NCBI GenBank assembly: GCA_949358305.1
Contig: CASHSZ010000063.1
Coordinates: 72,501 to 111,047, forward strand
DNA: 38,547 nucleotides
Source: Strigamia acuminata
Lineage: Eukaryota; Arthropoda; Chilopoda; Geophilomorpha; Linotaeniidae
Direction: 5' to 3'
Shown: positions 21,433-33,274 of the stretch, piece by piece
Layout of the letters: each line of letters opens with the position of its first letter
How positions within the stretch are numbered: position 1 is the stretch's first letter
Translations under genes and position numbers: made by a program
Notes under the pieces: generated by a model
The model's database searches: none
Told to the model about the DNA's origin: nothing
Seen by the model: the letters and a program-made list of their open reading frames with translations, nothing else

Positions 21433-21690
21433 AAAAAATAAATAAAAAAAATAAATAAATAGGTCGCGGACGACGTCGTCGATGTCGCTCGCGCGTTCGG
21501 TCGTCCACCTCGCTCGCTCGCTGTCTGCCTGTCCAGCTCGCGTCATTCTAAGTCGGTCGGTCGGTCGGTCGGTCAATCGGTCGGTCGGTCGTTCTAAGTC
21601 GGTTGGTCGGTCGTTCGTTCTAAGTCGGTTGGTCGGTCGGTCGGTCGGTCGTTCTAAGTCGGTCGGTCGCTCGCTCGCTCGCTCGCTCGC
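21240..21690. repeat. Simple-repeat block 3' of gene D
   Basis: (TATG)n at 21260-21298, (AAAT)n at 21352-21460, then GGTC- and GCTC-based tetranucleotide repeats with interspersed TTCTAAGTC at 21550-21690. They abut the gene D stop codon. Confidence 0.9.
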
Positions 21691-22246
21691 TCACACCGAC
21701 TCGAAGCTCCGGTCGTCGAGTGCATACGGCGGACGGTCACAGTATTCCAATAGAAACTCCGCGTGGTCTCGGTCGATATCCTCCGTTGCCGCGATCAACC
21801 GGACCATGTACTCCGGGACCAGGACCTTGGGCACTATCGTCGCGAGACGATCCGGCGGCATGCGGGGAATGCCTTTCGGTGGAAGCAAACCGACCTCCGC
21901 TTCGTAGAGACCCTCGATCTTGCGAACCAGCCATCGACTCTGAAACGTGAATGGAAATTTAAACGAGCGAACAAACAAACGAACGAGCGAACGATTCGTT
22001 AACCCGTACCACCGCCTTGTCTCTGATCAACGCCTCGTGTTGGTCCGTCACCAGGTCTTCTCGCGCGCTGGTGGTCCCTTTAAACGCGCTCATCCGCCAA
22101 CTCGCCGACTCGCCTCGGAGGACATTCGCGATGTGCCGGTAGCAAGCGTGCTCTTTGCGGGCCAGGCCCTCTTTGGTCGTGTAGACGGAGCACCTGCGAG
22201 AGAAATTCGGGATTAGTTCGACGAACGAAAAACGATCAACACCGAA

Positions 22247-22277
<31 letters not shown>

Positions 22278-23795
22278 TACCGCAGTTTGGAGCAGAGGGG
22301 TTCGTCGCGACAACCGCTGCAGACAAAACCTTCGCTTCGGCCGAGTCGTTTGGTCCACGGCCGCCCCACGCACTCTTCGTGCACCGAGCATAAACACTCG
22401 GAGCATTTGATCCGCGGGTCGGCCACCCCGAGACAGTAGATACTGTCGCAACCGGTTGCCTTGGAGCCAGCGGCACCACTCCGATCGTGGCGATACAGGG
22501 ACGTCTGAAATTTGAAACGAGCGAATTTGTGAACGGATACGAGAAAGAAAGAAAGAAAGAAAGAAAGAAAAACGAGACAATACGGGACGAGATTTTTCGT
22601 TTCTTACCTTGAACGGTTGCGAAAACGGCCGCGAAGAAGATGACCGCGACTGCGACCACGACTGCGACTGCGACTCCTTCGATCGCGACTCCTTCGATCG
22701 CGACTCCTTCGACTGCGACCGCGACCGCGACTGCGATCGCGACCGCGACCGCGACTGCGACTGCGACCGCGACTGCGACTGCGACCGCGATTGCGACCGC
22801 GACCGCGACCGCGACCGCGACCCGGTGCCGCGACTGTGCCCGGGCGAGGGCTCGTGTTCGGCGTGTTCGAGTTCGAACTCACTTTCTCGCCGACGCTGTA
22901 TCTCGCGACTCTGTGCGCGGATCATTTGGCCTTCGCACTCTACCTTCGCGCGGTTCTTCTTGCGGACTTCGCGGCGAGCGCGTTCCTCATCATCGTCGTC
23001 GTCGCGGACGAGCGGGATGCCGGGTACCCGACTACGCACGAAAGTGAAGCCGCGTACGGTGATGGGATCGCGCGAGAGGTCGACGTCGTATTCTCGGGAC
23101 TTGCTGGTGGCACCGGCACCGGCACCACGATCGGGGCGGGCGCCGGTGAAGAGGTCGGCACCACTGTCCTCGGCGCCGTCGTCGTCGCCGCCGCTGCTGC
23201 TGCTGCTGTTGCTATTGTCGTCTGCACGTTTAATGGATCCGGCGTGTTTAGCGGCAACAACAGTAGATTTGGCGCGTTGCTCGGTGGTGGGTTTGGCACG
23301 TTGCTCGGCGGCGGATTTGGCGCGTTGCTCGGCGGCGGATTTGGCGCGTTGCTCGGCGGCGGATTTGGCGCGTTGCTCGGCGGCGGATTTGGCGCGTTGC
23401 TCGGCGGCGGATTTGGCGCGTTGCTCGGCGGCGGATTTGGCGCGTTGCTCGGCGGCGGATTTGGCTTGTTGTTCGGCGGTGCGAAGAGCAGTTGCAGCAG
23501 CGGGGGCAATGCGAAAGGTACCAGCGAGAGGAGAGGGACGCGGGGAAGGGAAAGAAGCGGGCATGGAAAACAAGCCCCTGACTTTGTCCTTTCCGAAGAG
23601 GAGATCCAGCACCGGGCGTTGTTGCACCATGTCGATGGCTTCCTGAAAAAGAAAACGAACGAGTCAATTCGATCGATAGATTGATCGAGTCCTCGACGCG
23701 AGTCAGTCACGCACGTTCGACATCCACTTCGTGTACCCTTCCTTCATCAGGTCCAAGTAGCTTTGTTCTACTGGGATGACTACCTGTGTGTGTGT

Positions 23796-23830
<35 letters not shown>

Positions 23831-25132
23831 TGAGTGAATAAAAAATTAAAATAATCAATGGACGAACGAATAAACCGAAACGTTTTTCTTTCACCTTCTT
23901 TTCTGCCTCGCCCTTTCGTCGTTTCGGTTGATCCGAGACACGTTGCGGCGCCGGGCGTTTCGGCGCCGGTAGTTTCGGTTCGTCGCACCCCCTTTGGTCG
24001 ATGCTCGACCTTATCGTCGCGATCGGTACGTAAAATTTATGTTTCGTCCAAAGATGTTGCCTCAGGTCATCCGGCTGCGTGTCGCACAAAGGGCAGTCGG
24101 GCGCGTGCTCCGTCGTCGAAAACAGTTCCTGTCGGGTAAAAAAACAAAAAAAAAAAAACATACGATTTGTTCAGCGACGACACCGAGCGACCGCGCGAGG
24201 AAACACATACGTACCTGGCAAAAGCCGTCGAATGTGCCGATGTGGCCGCGCAGCAATTTCCTGGCCGCCTCAAAGTCTTTGGCCACGGTGTGCACACTCC
24301 GCCAGTGATCGCCAATGTCCCTGAGTGGGCCAGCCGGTTTCCATCCGCCGCCATCGTCGTTGTCGTCGCCGTCGCCGTCGTCGTCGTCGTAGGCGTAGGC
24401 GTAGTTCGCGCGTTTCCTGCGGCACAGCCAACACATCCCCGCCCTGCTGCGAACGGGCTTGTCCTGAACGAAGGAGAAGAAGAAGAAGAAGAAGAAGAAA
24501 AAACGAGTGAATCGACGACACGGGCGGGCGCCGTTGCTCACCTTCGCAGAGTCGTAGGAGCCAAAGTCTGTTTGTTGCGACTGCGACCCGCTGGGAGGGA
24601 CTGGGAGCATCGCCTCGAGAGCCCCCAGTCTTTCGCCGTGGTTGGCGAGGTTCGACCTCAATTCTTCCAGTTCAACTTCCAGGGTGTTGATCTTGGCTTG
24701 CATGGCTTCGACCTCGCGCCCCGTTGCCCCGTCACCGCCGCTGTTGCCGTCGTTGGCTTCGTTGCCGCCGTTGCCGTTGTCGCCGCCACCGCCGTTGTTG
24801 CCATTGCCATTGTCGTTGTCGTCGTCGTTGTCGCTGTCGAGTCGTCTATCGAAAAACGAAAACAAATGTAAATGGTATCCCGCACGAACTCGGTCGCGCC
24901 GTGGTACTTACATTGGACGGGGTTTGCGCACACCTTCCAATCCGGACAACGTGCTCGGAAACGACTGGCTGGCGCCCGGGTCCGCGCTCTCGGTTCCCGC
25001 TGTTCCGTACGGCGACGACAAAACGTGCACCACCTCCTCGGCGCCCGTTTCCGCGTGGGTCTCCGTGACACCTCCGCCCTCGGGGTTCACTCCCGTCCGT
25101 TCTTCGCCCACTCCTCGTTGCTCGTCGTCCAT
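21691..25132 (-). CDS. Gene D: 922-aa protein with double zinc finger, heptad repeat, Arg/Ser-rich region and PHD finger
   Basis: Nine exons: 25132-24912, 24845-24542, 24463-24215, 24128-23895, 23783-23715, 23642-22608, 22504-22281, 22193-22010 and 21939-21691. Every junction keeps frame. Order: an acidic start; a Gly/Asn/Asp tract; a short coiled coil (about 118-150); finger 1 with C186, C189, H228, H233, enlarged by an acidic insert; finger 2 with C270, C273, H283, H288; a basic stretch with possible nuclear localisation signals; seven to nine 7-residue repeats (SAAEQRAK type, about 395-460); an Arg/Ser/Gln-rich region (about 620-700). Then a PHD-like finger, C723, C728, C738, C741, H746, C749, C766, C769. 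A 150-aa C-terminal part has further Cys/His and is not recognised. PHD fingers usually read histone tails, so a chromatin role is inferred. The linker resembles genes A-C. Confidence 0.72.
23275..23475 (-). repeat. 21-bp tandem repeat coding for a heptad in gene D
   Basis: Seven to nine copies of a 21-bp unit encode the seven-residue unit AEQRAKS with Ala at regular spacing, suited to a long helix or coiled coil. The middle copies are almost identical in DNA, so the number may vary between individuals. Confidence 0.9.
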
Positions 25133-26155
25133 TTTCGTCAATCAATCGCCTACTTATAAACGAATTGGTCGTTTAATCAATTAATTGGTTAATTCGTTAG
25201 ACCGATTAACGGACGAACGGACGGACAAATAATAGCGCCGCGAGTAGTAACCACAAAACCAACGTTGAATCTAGTCGCTTGATATCGACGGGGTTTCCCC
25301 CCTCCTCCGTGCTCACGCACGCTGTCCCGCATGGCACGCCGTTTTTATTCGCCCGCTCCGTTTCTTCTCTCGTTTGTTTGTTTTTTTTTTTTAAGAAATA
25401 ATGCGATTGGATAGCCTTACTTACTCGTTTGTTCGTTTTTTTTTTGTTTGTTTGTTTGTTTGTTTTTCCCACTCTACGGAGTCCAACGAACCGATATATG
25501 TACGCGTGTGCGTCGCGAAGAAGGAGAAGGGCACAACAATGGCGGGGAAAAGCTTGATCCGCTGTTCACCTCGATGTCACGGCGCTGCGACGCGACGCTC
25601 GGCGATGCGAATTAAAAAGAAAAAATGAAACAAAATAAAACAAAGTGAAACAATAAAATGAAACGAAACGAAACAAAATAAAATGAAACGAATAAATGAT
25701 CGGCGTTTTGAATCGTGCCGCGTCATGTTGCCAGGTTGCGCCACCAGGTGCCCGCGCAGCGCTCGGCGCTCGGTGTTCGGTGTTCGGCCCGTCCCGTGGA
25801 CGGGGGAGGAGAAGAACGAAGCGGGGACTACGGGTTCGGGTTAGGCGCCGACGGCGTGGTCGATCGATTATATTTTCTCGTTTTCTATTTATCTTCTCGT
25901 AAGAGTGAGTTGTAAAGGCGTATAAAGAATAAACAATTGGAGCGAAAAGTAAACGGTCTTTTTATTCGTGTACATTTGTAAAATTTGAAAATTTTTCTTA
26001 AAACTAAGCGTGAATAAACGAGCGAAAAAAATGAGGCGGGCTCGCGCGACGAGCGACGGGTCTAGTTGTCGCATTAGTCGGTCCTGGTCGAGGAGCAGTC
26101 TGTCTGTCCTTAACGGTCAAAATGAGAATGGCACCGAAGAGACTCCGTACATTAT
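25133..26155. other. Spacer upstream of gene D
   Basis: (ATTA)-rich sequence and T runs lie at 25160-25210 and 25380-25465, and (AAAATG/AAACG)n at 25620-25695. A CpG-rich 180-base block sits at 25696-25860. No exon, tRNA or repeat family is recognised. The gene D promoter should be here, but I see no clear TATA box. Confidence 0.5.
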
Positions 26156-26159
26156 TCGA

Positions 26160-26270
26160 TGTGAAATCTGAAATCTGAAATCTGAAATCTGAAATCTGAA
26201 AAATCTGAAAAATCTGAAAAACCTGAAAAACCTGGGACCCGTGAAAACCCGAAATCTGAAAACCGATTGA
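26160..26270. repeat. (GAAATCT)n minisatellite
   Basis: About five 7-bp units GAAATCT, then four longer variants with GAAAAATCT and GAAAAACCT, followed by (ATCG)n at 26276-26305. Confidence 0.9.
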
Positions 26271-26389
26271 TTGGTCGGTCGATCAATCAATCGATCGATC
26301 GATCGGTGGACGGTTGGCTGCCTGCCCCGCCCACCCGCGACGATTGGCCCCACCGGCCGGCGGTGGCCCATTCTCGACTTATTTATTTA

Positions 26390-29300
26390 TTATTTTGACC
26401 GGCCCGAAGGCCAGTCTGAGACCGAAAAAGCACGGCTGCTTTTACAAAGACGGGTATCGAATACCGCGCCGCTCGGCGGGTACTGTGCGCCGCTCGACCG
26501 AGCGGCGGGCCCGAGTCCCGAGTTCGATCTGAAAGTGTTGGCAAAACCCATCGAACGTGTTCGGGAAGACTCCCGTCCACAACGACGGCGCGAGACCCCC
26601 GGAAGATGAAAATAAAATACGAAACGGCTCATTTTCTATAAAATTTTTATTCTAACGAATTACGACGAAGATAACCTAATTATCGGTTAAAGCACGGACC
26701 GCAAAGTCGGTCCCACGACCGAAGAATTAAAATTTTAATCGTCTTTCTTTTTTCGTGTGATATTTTTTTTTACCTCGTACCGATCGCCACATCGGACACG
26801 AGTAGAATGCACGCGACCGCACGCATGCTGCGAGGTTTAGACGGTCGAAGGAATGCCGGTAAGGGAGCTTATTTTCGGGGCGAGTCGTCGGGGCTGCCGC
26901 TGCCGCTCAACGACCCCAACCGCATCTATTCGTCGGGACGGATACGTTCCATTTTCGGACTTATTTATTTATTTATTTATTTATTATTTTGACCGGCCCG
27001 AAGGCCAGTCTGAGACCGTGGCGAAGCAAGGGTCCTTTTATATCGGATACCGCGCCGCTCGGCGGGTACTGTGCGCCGCTCGACCGAGCGGCGGGCCCGA
27101 GTCCCGAGTTCGATCTGAAAGTGTTGGCAAAACCCATCGAACGTGTTCGGGAAGACTCCCGTCCACAACGACGGCGCGAGACCCCCGGAAGATGAAAATA
27201 AAATACGAAACGGCTCATTTTCTATAAAATTTTTATTCCAACGAATTACGACGAAGATAACCTAATTAACGGTTAAAGTACGAACCGCAAAGTCGGTGCC
27301 ACGACCGGAGAATTAAAATTTTAATCGTCTTCCTTTCTCTGATGATCTTTTTTTTTTTTACTCCGTACCGATCGCCACGTCGGACACGAGTAGAATGCAC
27401 GCGACCGCACGAGCGCTGCGAGGTTTGAACGAACAAACGGATGCCAGCGCAGGACCTTATTTTCGGGGCGATTCGTCCGGGCTGTCGCTGCCGCTGACGC
27501 CGCTCAACGACACCACCTGCCCCTATTCTGGCCGGGACGGGGACGTTCTATTTCCGATTTATTCATTTATTTGTTATTTTGACCGGCCCGAAGGCCAGTC
27601 TGAGACCGAGACCCACCGACCGACCATTGGATGGTAGGCGACTCGACCAACAGAAAATGGCGACGAACATTTTAGGAGACGGAACCACACCAACGACCGA
27701 CCGGCCATTTGGTACTCAACAGGTACTCCAGTCTCGATCTGAAAAACGTCCGCAATGTCTATCGGATGCGATGACCGGGACTCGCATCGACTGCGACGGT
27801 ACACGGTCCCTGGGAAATGATTTAAAAATGTAAAACGACGATTATTTTGTAAAACTTTTATTCGAATCTGCCACAACGAAGATAACCTAATTAACGGTTA
27901 AAGCACGAACCGCAAAGTCGGTGCCACGACTGGAGAATTAAAATTTTAATCGTCTTCCTTTCTCTGATGATCTTTTTTTTTTTTACTCCGTACCGATCGC
28001 CACGTCGGACACGAGTAGAATGCACGCGACCGCACGAGCGCTGCGAGGTTTGAACGAACGAACGGATGCCGGCGCAGGACCTTATTTTCGGGGCGAGTTA
28101 GTCGTCGGGGCTGTCGCTGCCGCTGACGTCGCTGCCGCTGACGTCGCTCAACGACGCCACCCACCCTTATTCTCGCCGGGACGGGTGCGACCTATTTCCG
28201 ATCCATTTATTTATTTATTTATTTATTTATTATTTTGACCGGCCCGAAGGCCAGTCTGAGACCGAGACCGCTCTCGGAGACCCGTCGACAAAATCACTGG
28301 CTGGAGCGTGCATCGGACCGACGACCGATAAACGGATGGGTGAAAAAATGCCAGTGGTCCGCACCGATCGTCGGGGCGTGAATGTCGACCTCTCACATCG
28401 GTCTCGATCCGAAAGCACTCACGGGGTCAATTGAACGCACCGAAGGCGACTGCCATCGAATACGACGGCGCAAGACCCCCGGGAGGTGAAAATAAAATGC
28501 GGAGCGGCGGGTTTCCTATAAAATTTTTATTGCGATAAAGTGCGACGAAGATAACCTAATTAACGGTTAAAACGCAAACCACAAAGTCGGTTCCACGACC
28601 GGAGAACTAAAATTTTAATCGTCTTTCCTTTTGCGTGTAATATTTTTTTTTTACCCCGTACCGATCGCCACACCGGACACGAGTAGAATGCACGCGACCG
28701 CACGCGCGCTGCGAGGTTTAGACGGACGAAGAAATGCCGGTGCGGGAGCCTTTTTTCGGGGCGAGTCGTCGGGGCTACCGCCGCCGCTGCCGCCGCTCAA
28801 CGACGCCACCCGCCCCTAGTCTCGCCGGGACGGGAGCGTTCTATTTCCGATTTATTCATTTATTTGTTATTTTGACCGGCCCGAAGGCCAGTCTGAGCCC
28901 GAGACCGATTGGGGACCTGTCGACCACCCATTTGGTGCACAAGCATAAATACCGCACCACCGACCGATCCTCGGGTGGGAGAGGCGAATGCCATCTTGTC
29001 ATCCAACGGGGATCGAGCGGCGCACGAGACGGGGGCGACGGCCCTCTCACTTTGGTCTCGATCTGAGGATCCCCTCAAAATCCGTAGAACGCGATGATTG
29101 AAACTAACGCCTACTACGACGGCACGAGACCCCCGGAAGATGAAAATAAAATGCATAACGGCTGATTTTCTATAAAAATTTTATTCCAACGAATTACGAC
29201 GAAGATAACCTAATTAACGGTTAAAGCACGAGCCGCAAAGTCGGTGCCACGACCGGAGAATTAAAATTTTAATCGTCTTTCCTTTTTCGGGTGATCTATG

Positions 29301-30113
29301 CCGATCGCCACATCGGACACGAGTAGAATGCACGCGACCGCACGCGCACTGCGAGGTTTAGACGAGCAAACGGATGCCGGCGCGGGAGCTTATCTTTTGC
29401 GACGAGTCGTCGGGGTTGCCGCTGCCACCACCACCGCCACCGTCCAGCGACCCCAACCGCCTTTATTCGCCGACTCGTTTATTTATTTATTTATTTATTT
29501 ATTTGTTTATTTTTTTTGACCGGCCCGAAGGCCGGTCTGAGACCGAGAGGTGCTCTCGACAAAGATGTGTCCACCGTTGGATGCAAGAACTCGGGTACCG
29601 CGCCACTCGACGGGTACTGCGCCGCTCGGACGAGCCACGGCCCCTCGTTCCGCTGGCGATCTGGAAACTCCCACAAAGTCCGTCGAACGCATCGAGCGAG
29701 ACTCGCTCCGATTATGACGGCGCAAGACCCCCGAAAGATGAAAATGAAATACGGAAATGTCAATTTTCCGTAAAAATTTTATTCCGATAAATTGCGACGA
29801 CGATAATCTAATTAACGATTAAAGCACGAACCGCGAAGTCGGTTCCACAACCGGAGAATTAAAATTTTAATCGTCTTTCTTTTTCGTGTGATATTTTTTT
29901 TACCTCGTACCGGTCGCTACATCGGACACGAGTAGAATGCACGCGACCGCACGCGCTGCGAGGATTAGACGGACGAAGGACGCACGAAGGGATGCCGACG
30001 CGGGACTTTATTTTCGGGGCGAGTCATCGAGGTTGCCGCTGCCGCCGCCACTCACTCGACGACCCCAGCTGCCACTATTCGCCGGGACGAACGCGTTCTA
30101 TTTCCCGACCTAC

Positions 30114-30164
<51 letters not shown>

Positions 30165-31260
30165 TTCATTTATTTATTTATTTATTTATTTTGACCGACC
30201 CGAAGGCCAGTCTGAGACCGACGAAGCAAGGGAGGTTTAAAAAAGACGGGTATCGGATACCGTGCCGCTCGGCGGGTACTGGCGCCGCTCGACCGAGCGA
30301 CGGGCCCGAGTTCCGCATTCGATCTGAAAGTGTCGGCAAAACCCATCGAACGTGTTCGGGAAGACTCCCGTCCACAACGACGGCGCGAGACCCCCGGAAG
30401 ATGAAAATAAAATACGAAACGGCTGATTTTCTGTGAAATTTTTATTACGACGAGTTGCGACGAAGATAACCTAATTAACGGTTAAAGCACGAACCGCAAA
30501 GTCGGTTCCACGACCGGAGAATTAAAACTTTAATCGTCTTTCTTTTTCGGGTGATCTTTTTTTTACTCTGTACCGATCGCCACACCGGACACGAGTAGAA
30601 TGCACGCGACCGCACGCGCTGCGAGGTTTAGACGGACGAAGGAATGCTGGTGCGGGAGCTTATTTTCGGGGCGAGTCGTCGGGGCTACCGCCGCCGCTGC
30701 CGCCGCTCAACGACGCCACCCGCCCCTAGTCTCGCCGGGACGGGGGCGTTCTATTTTCGATTTATTCATTTATTTGTTATTTTGACCGGCCCGAAGGCCA
30801 GTCCGAGACCGTGACGAAGCAAGGGAGTTATTTGATCGGATACCGCGCCGCTCGGCGGGTACTGGCGCCGCTCGACCGAGCGGCGGGCCCGAGTTCCGCG
30901 TCCGATCTGAAAGCATTCGCGAAGCCCGTCGAACGTGTTCGGGAAGACTCCCGTCCACAACGACGACGCGAGACCCTCGGAAGATGAAAATAAAATACGA
31001 TACGGCCGATTTTCTATAAAATTTTTATCCCGATAAGTCACGACGAAGATAATCCAATTAACCGTTAAAGCACGGGTCGCGGAGTCGATTCCACGACCGG
31101 GGAATCAAATTTCGACTGTCTGTCTTCCCCCGTTACCCGTTTTTTAATTCCGAGCGATGTCCGGCGCGCGCCCGTTCGCTCCCTCCCTCTACCCGGAATA
31201 GACAGACGCGAGAACGGAGCAAAATCTCTGACCTCGGCCCGTCCCGCCGCTAGTTTATTT
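26390..31260 (-). repeat. Tandem array of eight 590-675 bp units ending in a UUCG hairpin and (AAAT)n
   Basis: The minus-strand order within a unit is: head (about 150 bases with TCTACTCGTGTCCGA and GTGGCGATCGGTACG), the conserved block with ATTAAAATTTTAAT and AGGTTATCTTCGTCG, a variable core of 100-200 bases, then the hairpin GACUGGCC with loop UUCG and GGCCGGUC, and an (AAAT)n tail. Hairpins start (plus coordinates) at 26397, 26991, 27581, 28237, 28874, 29518, 30193 and 30784. A ninth, degenerate head ends near 31260. Repeated short frames beginning MHATAR on the plus strand shift frame between units and are not supported as genes. The 3' hairpin plus A-rich repeat tail suggests a retroposon read from the minus strand. 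I do not recognise the family. Confidence 0.85.
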
Positions 31261-31471
31261 ATTTTCGACTTATTTATTTATTTATTTATTTATTTATCTA
31301 TTTATTATTTTGTTTGTTTATTTAATTATTCTATTTCATTTTATTTTTTTAATGAATTATTATTATTATTGTTGTTTAGCTAGAAGTATGCTACGTCGCG
31401 TGTCATTATCGCCATTGTTATCACCGGGCGTCGCGTCGGTTCATTCGCCAAAATCAGACAGACAGACACAA

Positions 31472-32703
31472 TGGACGCGACACGCGCTTCGCACACGGAG
31501 GTAAATTATTAAACCATTACTTGTAAAATGTTATTTTGTCAATTGGCCGCGTTCGCGTTTTGCGTGCGCAGAATGCACGAACTCACCGAGTTACTCGCGT
31601 AAACGTTAGCGTCGCCGTTGTTCTCGTCGCTAGACGAAACGACCAATTTGACGAATGGACGAACGAGTTTAACGAATTTGATAAAACTTAACGAGTGGAC
31701 GAGATTAACGAATGAATGAATAAATAAAAAAAAATAAAGAAATAAATAGGCGTTTGTTTCGGGGCAATTCGTATAGTGCAACGAGTCGTGCGGTGAAACT
31801 ATAGCGCCCCCCTCTCGCTCGTCCTTCGGTCTCTTTTCCTCACCTCCACCCCTTCTTCTTTCGGTTTTACCGCGCTCGCGCTTCGATTTAATTCAATTTA
31901 ATTTAATTTATTCCTTCTCTACAGATGCCGATCGAAAACGAGAGCGAGAGTGGGAGCGAGAACGAGGCGCTGACGCAGCTGCAGCCGCCGCAGTCGCAGC
32001 TACCGTCGCAACCACCGTCACCGGGGACGTCGGAGACGCCGACGCAGCCACAGTCGCCGGAGACGCAGCGAACGGTAAAGCGTCCCGGGGAAGCGGGCGA
32101 TCCGGCGCCAACCAAAAAGGTATCCCGTCAAGATTGTCGTCGTTCATTCGTCTATTCATTCGCCTATTCCCCCTCCATTTTCCAGCCGCGTCAAGACGGA
32201 GAATCGTCGCCAGCGCGCGTCGTCGCCTCGTCGTCGAGCGACGCCGTCCCATCTACGTCGTCCGCCGCTCCCTTGTCGGGCGGGCTGGAGGCTCCGGCAA
32301 AGACAGTGGCGGAGGAGGGAGAGGGCGAAGAAGGAGGAGAGGGAGGAGAAGGAGAAGAAGAGGAAGAAGAAGAAGATGAAGAGGAAGAGGAGGAAGAGAG
32401 CGACGACCGAGACGTCGCCGATGGAGTCGAGTTGCTCCCGGCTGGAGGCCCCGTGTTCTCGCGTTTGGCGTTGGACGCGCACCGCGCTATAGTTAGAATG
32501 CTGATGCGCATGGTGAGTGAGTCAGTCGGTGGAAAACGTTCACCGTGCATGTACGCACCTTTTTTTCCCCGTATTTCGACAAACATTCGTTTTTTTTTTT
32601 TTTTTTTTTTTTTTAGCCGCCACCCAACACTGGTGGCTCCTCCGACGCACCGGCGGTTACCCGCGAGTCGAAGAAACGGGACAGTGAGCGAATTCTCCAC
32701 TAA
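31472..32703 (+). CDS. Gene G: 212-aa acidic low-complexity protein
   Basis: Four exons on the plus strand: 31472-31501, 31925-32119, 32186-32512 and 32617-32703. The first encodes MDATRASHTE; an ATG at 31925 directly after CTACAG is the alternative start. Order: an acidic and Ser-rich start, Pro/Gln repeats, a KRP...KK basic motif, Ser-rich sequence, a Glu/Gly tract of about 40 residues, then ALDAHRAIVRMLMRM, probably helical. The end is short; splicing at 32683 (GACA|GTGAGC) to an acceptor before 32744 would end it sooner. No domain is recognised. It resembles the N-terminal, finger-less half of gene A and may be a partial paralog facing the other way. Confidence 0.5.
31502..31924 (+). other. 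First intron of gene G
   Basis: 423 bases from GTAAAT to CTACAG, the longest clear intron in the window. An open frame on the minus strand at 31539-31781 is rich in Asn and Phe from AT-rich repeats and is not supported. Confidence 0.4.
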
Positions 32704-33270
32704 GCGCCTCTTCGAATACTCATCTTTTCTTCTCTCATTTCAGAATAGATGGATAGGCAGATAAAGGCGACATCGAGGATCGAAACGGCCAATATTTCAT
32801 TTTATTTCATTTCATTTCATCTTTATTTTATTTTATTTTATTTTATTTTATTTTATTTTTTTATGTATTCGATTTGTTTATTAATTTGTTTGTTTGTTTT
32901 CATTTGTTTTCATCGATTCGTTTAAAATGCTAGACGAATAAAAAATAAATAAATAGATAAACGAACTCGGTTGTTGTTGCGTGGCTTCTTTAAGCGAGCT
33001 CGGGGTTGCCTCGCACGCACGAGGGGCGCACCGGTAGTTACTTCCGTGGTGTTGCGCCGTGCACACCGTGCGCCGACGGTAGTTTGCGCGCATTGTCTGT
33101 CGCGCGACCCACTCGGTCTATCGGTACGGAGGCATCGTCGTGGTTCGTATTTTGGAGCGGCCGTGTCTGGCCTCGAGAGGGAGAGGAGGGGGAGGAGGAG
33201 GAGGGAGGGGAGACGGTGACAAATATTTATTTTGAAACAAATTACCGGGACTACCGGCGCTCGTTGGCGC
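32704..33270. other. Spacer between gene G and array B
   Basis: (TTTTA)n at 32795-32860 is followed by AT-rich sequence to 32965. Then comes a CpG-rich stretch to 33170 and a GA-rich patch at 33175-33212. No gene is supported. Confidence 0.55.
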
Positions 33271-33274
33271 CCGT

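Noticed and set aside
27341-27347. CTGATGA, a hammerhead ribozyme core motif
   Set aside because: Seen in only two of the eight units, with no matching GAAA arm or stems I-III around it.
26807-30785. Repeated small proteins starting MHATAR in each unit of the hairpin array
   Set aside because: The frame shifts or stops at different places in each unit, and the variation does not favour synonymous sites by eye. DNA-level repetition explains it.
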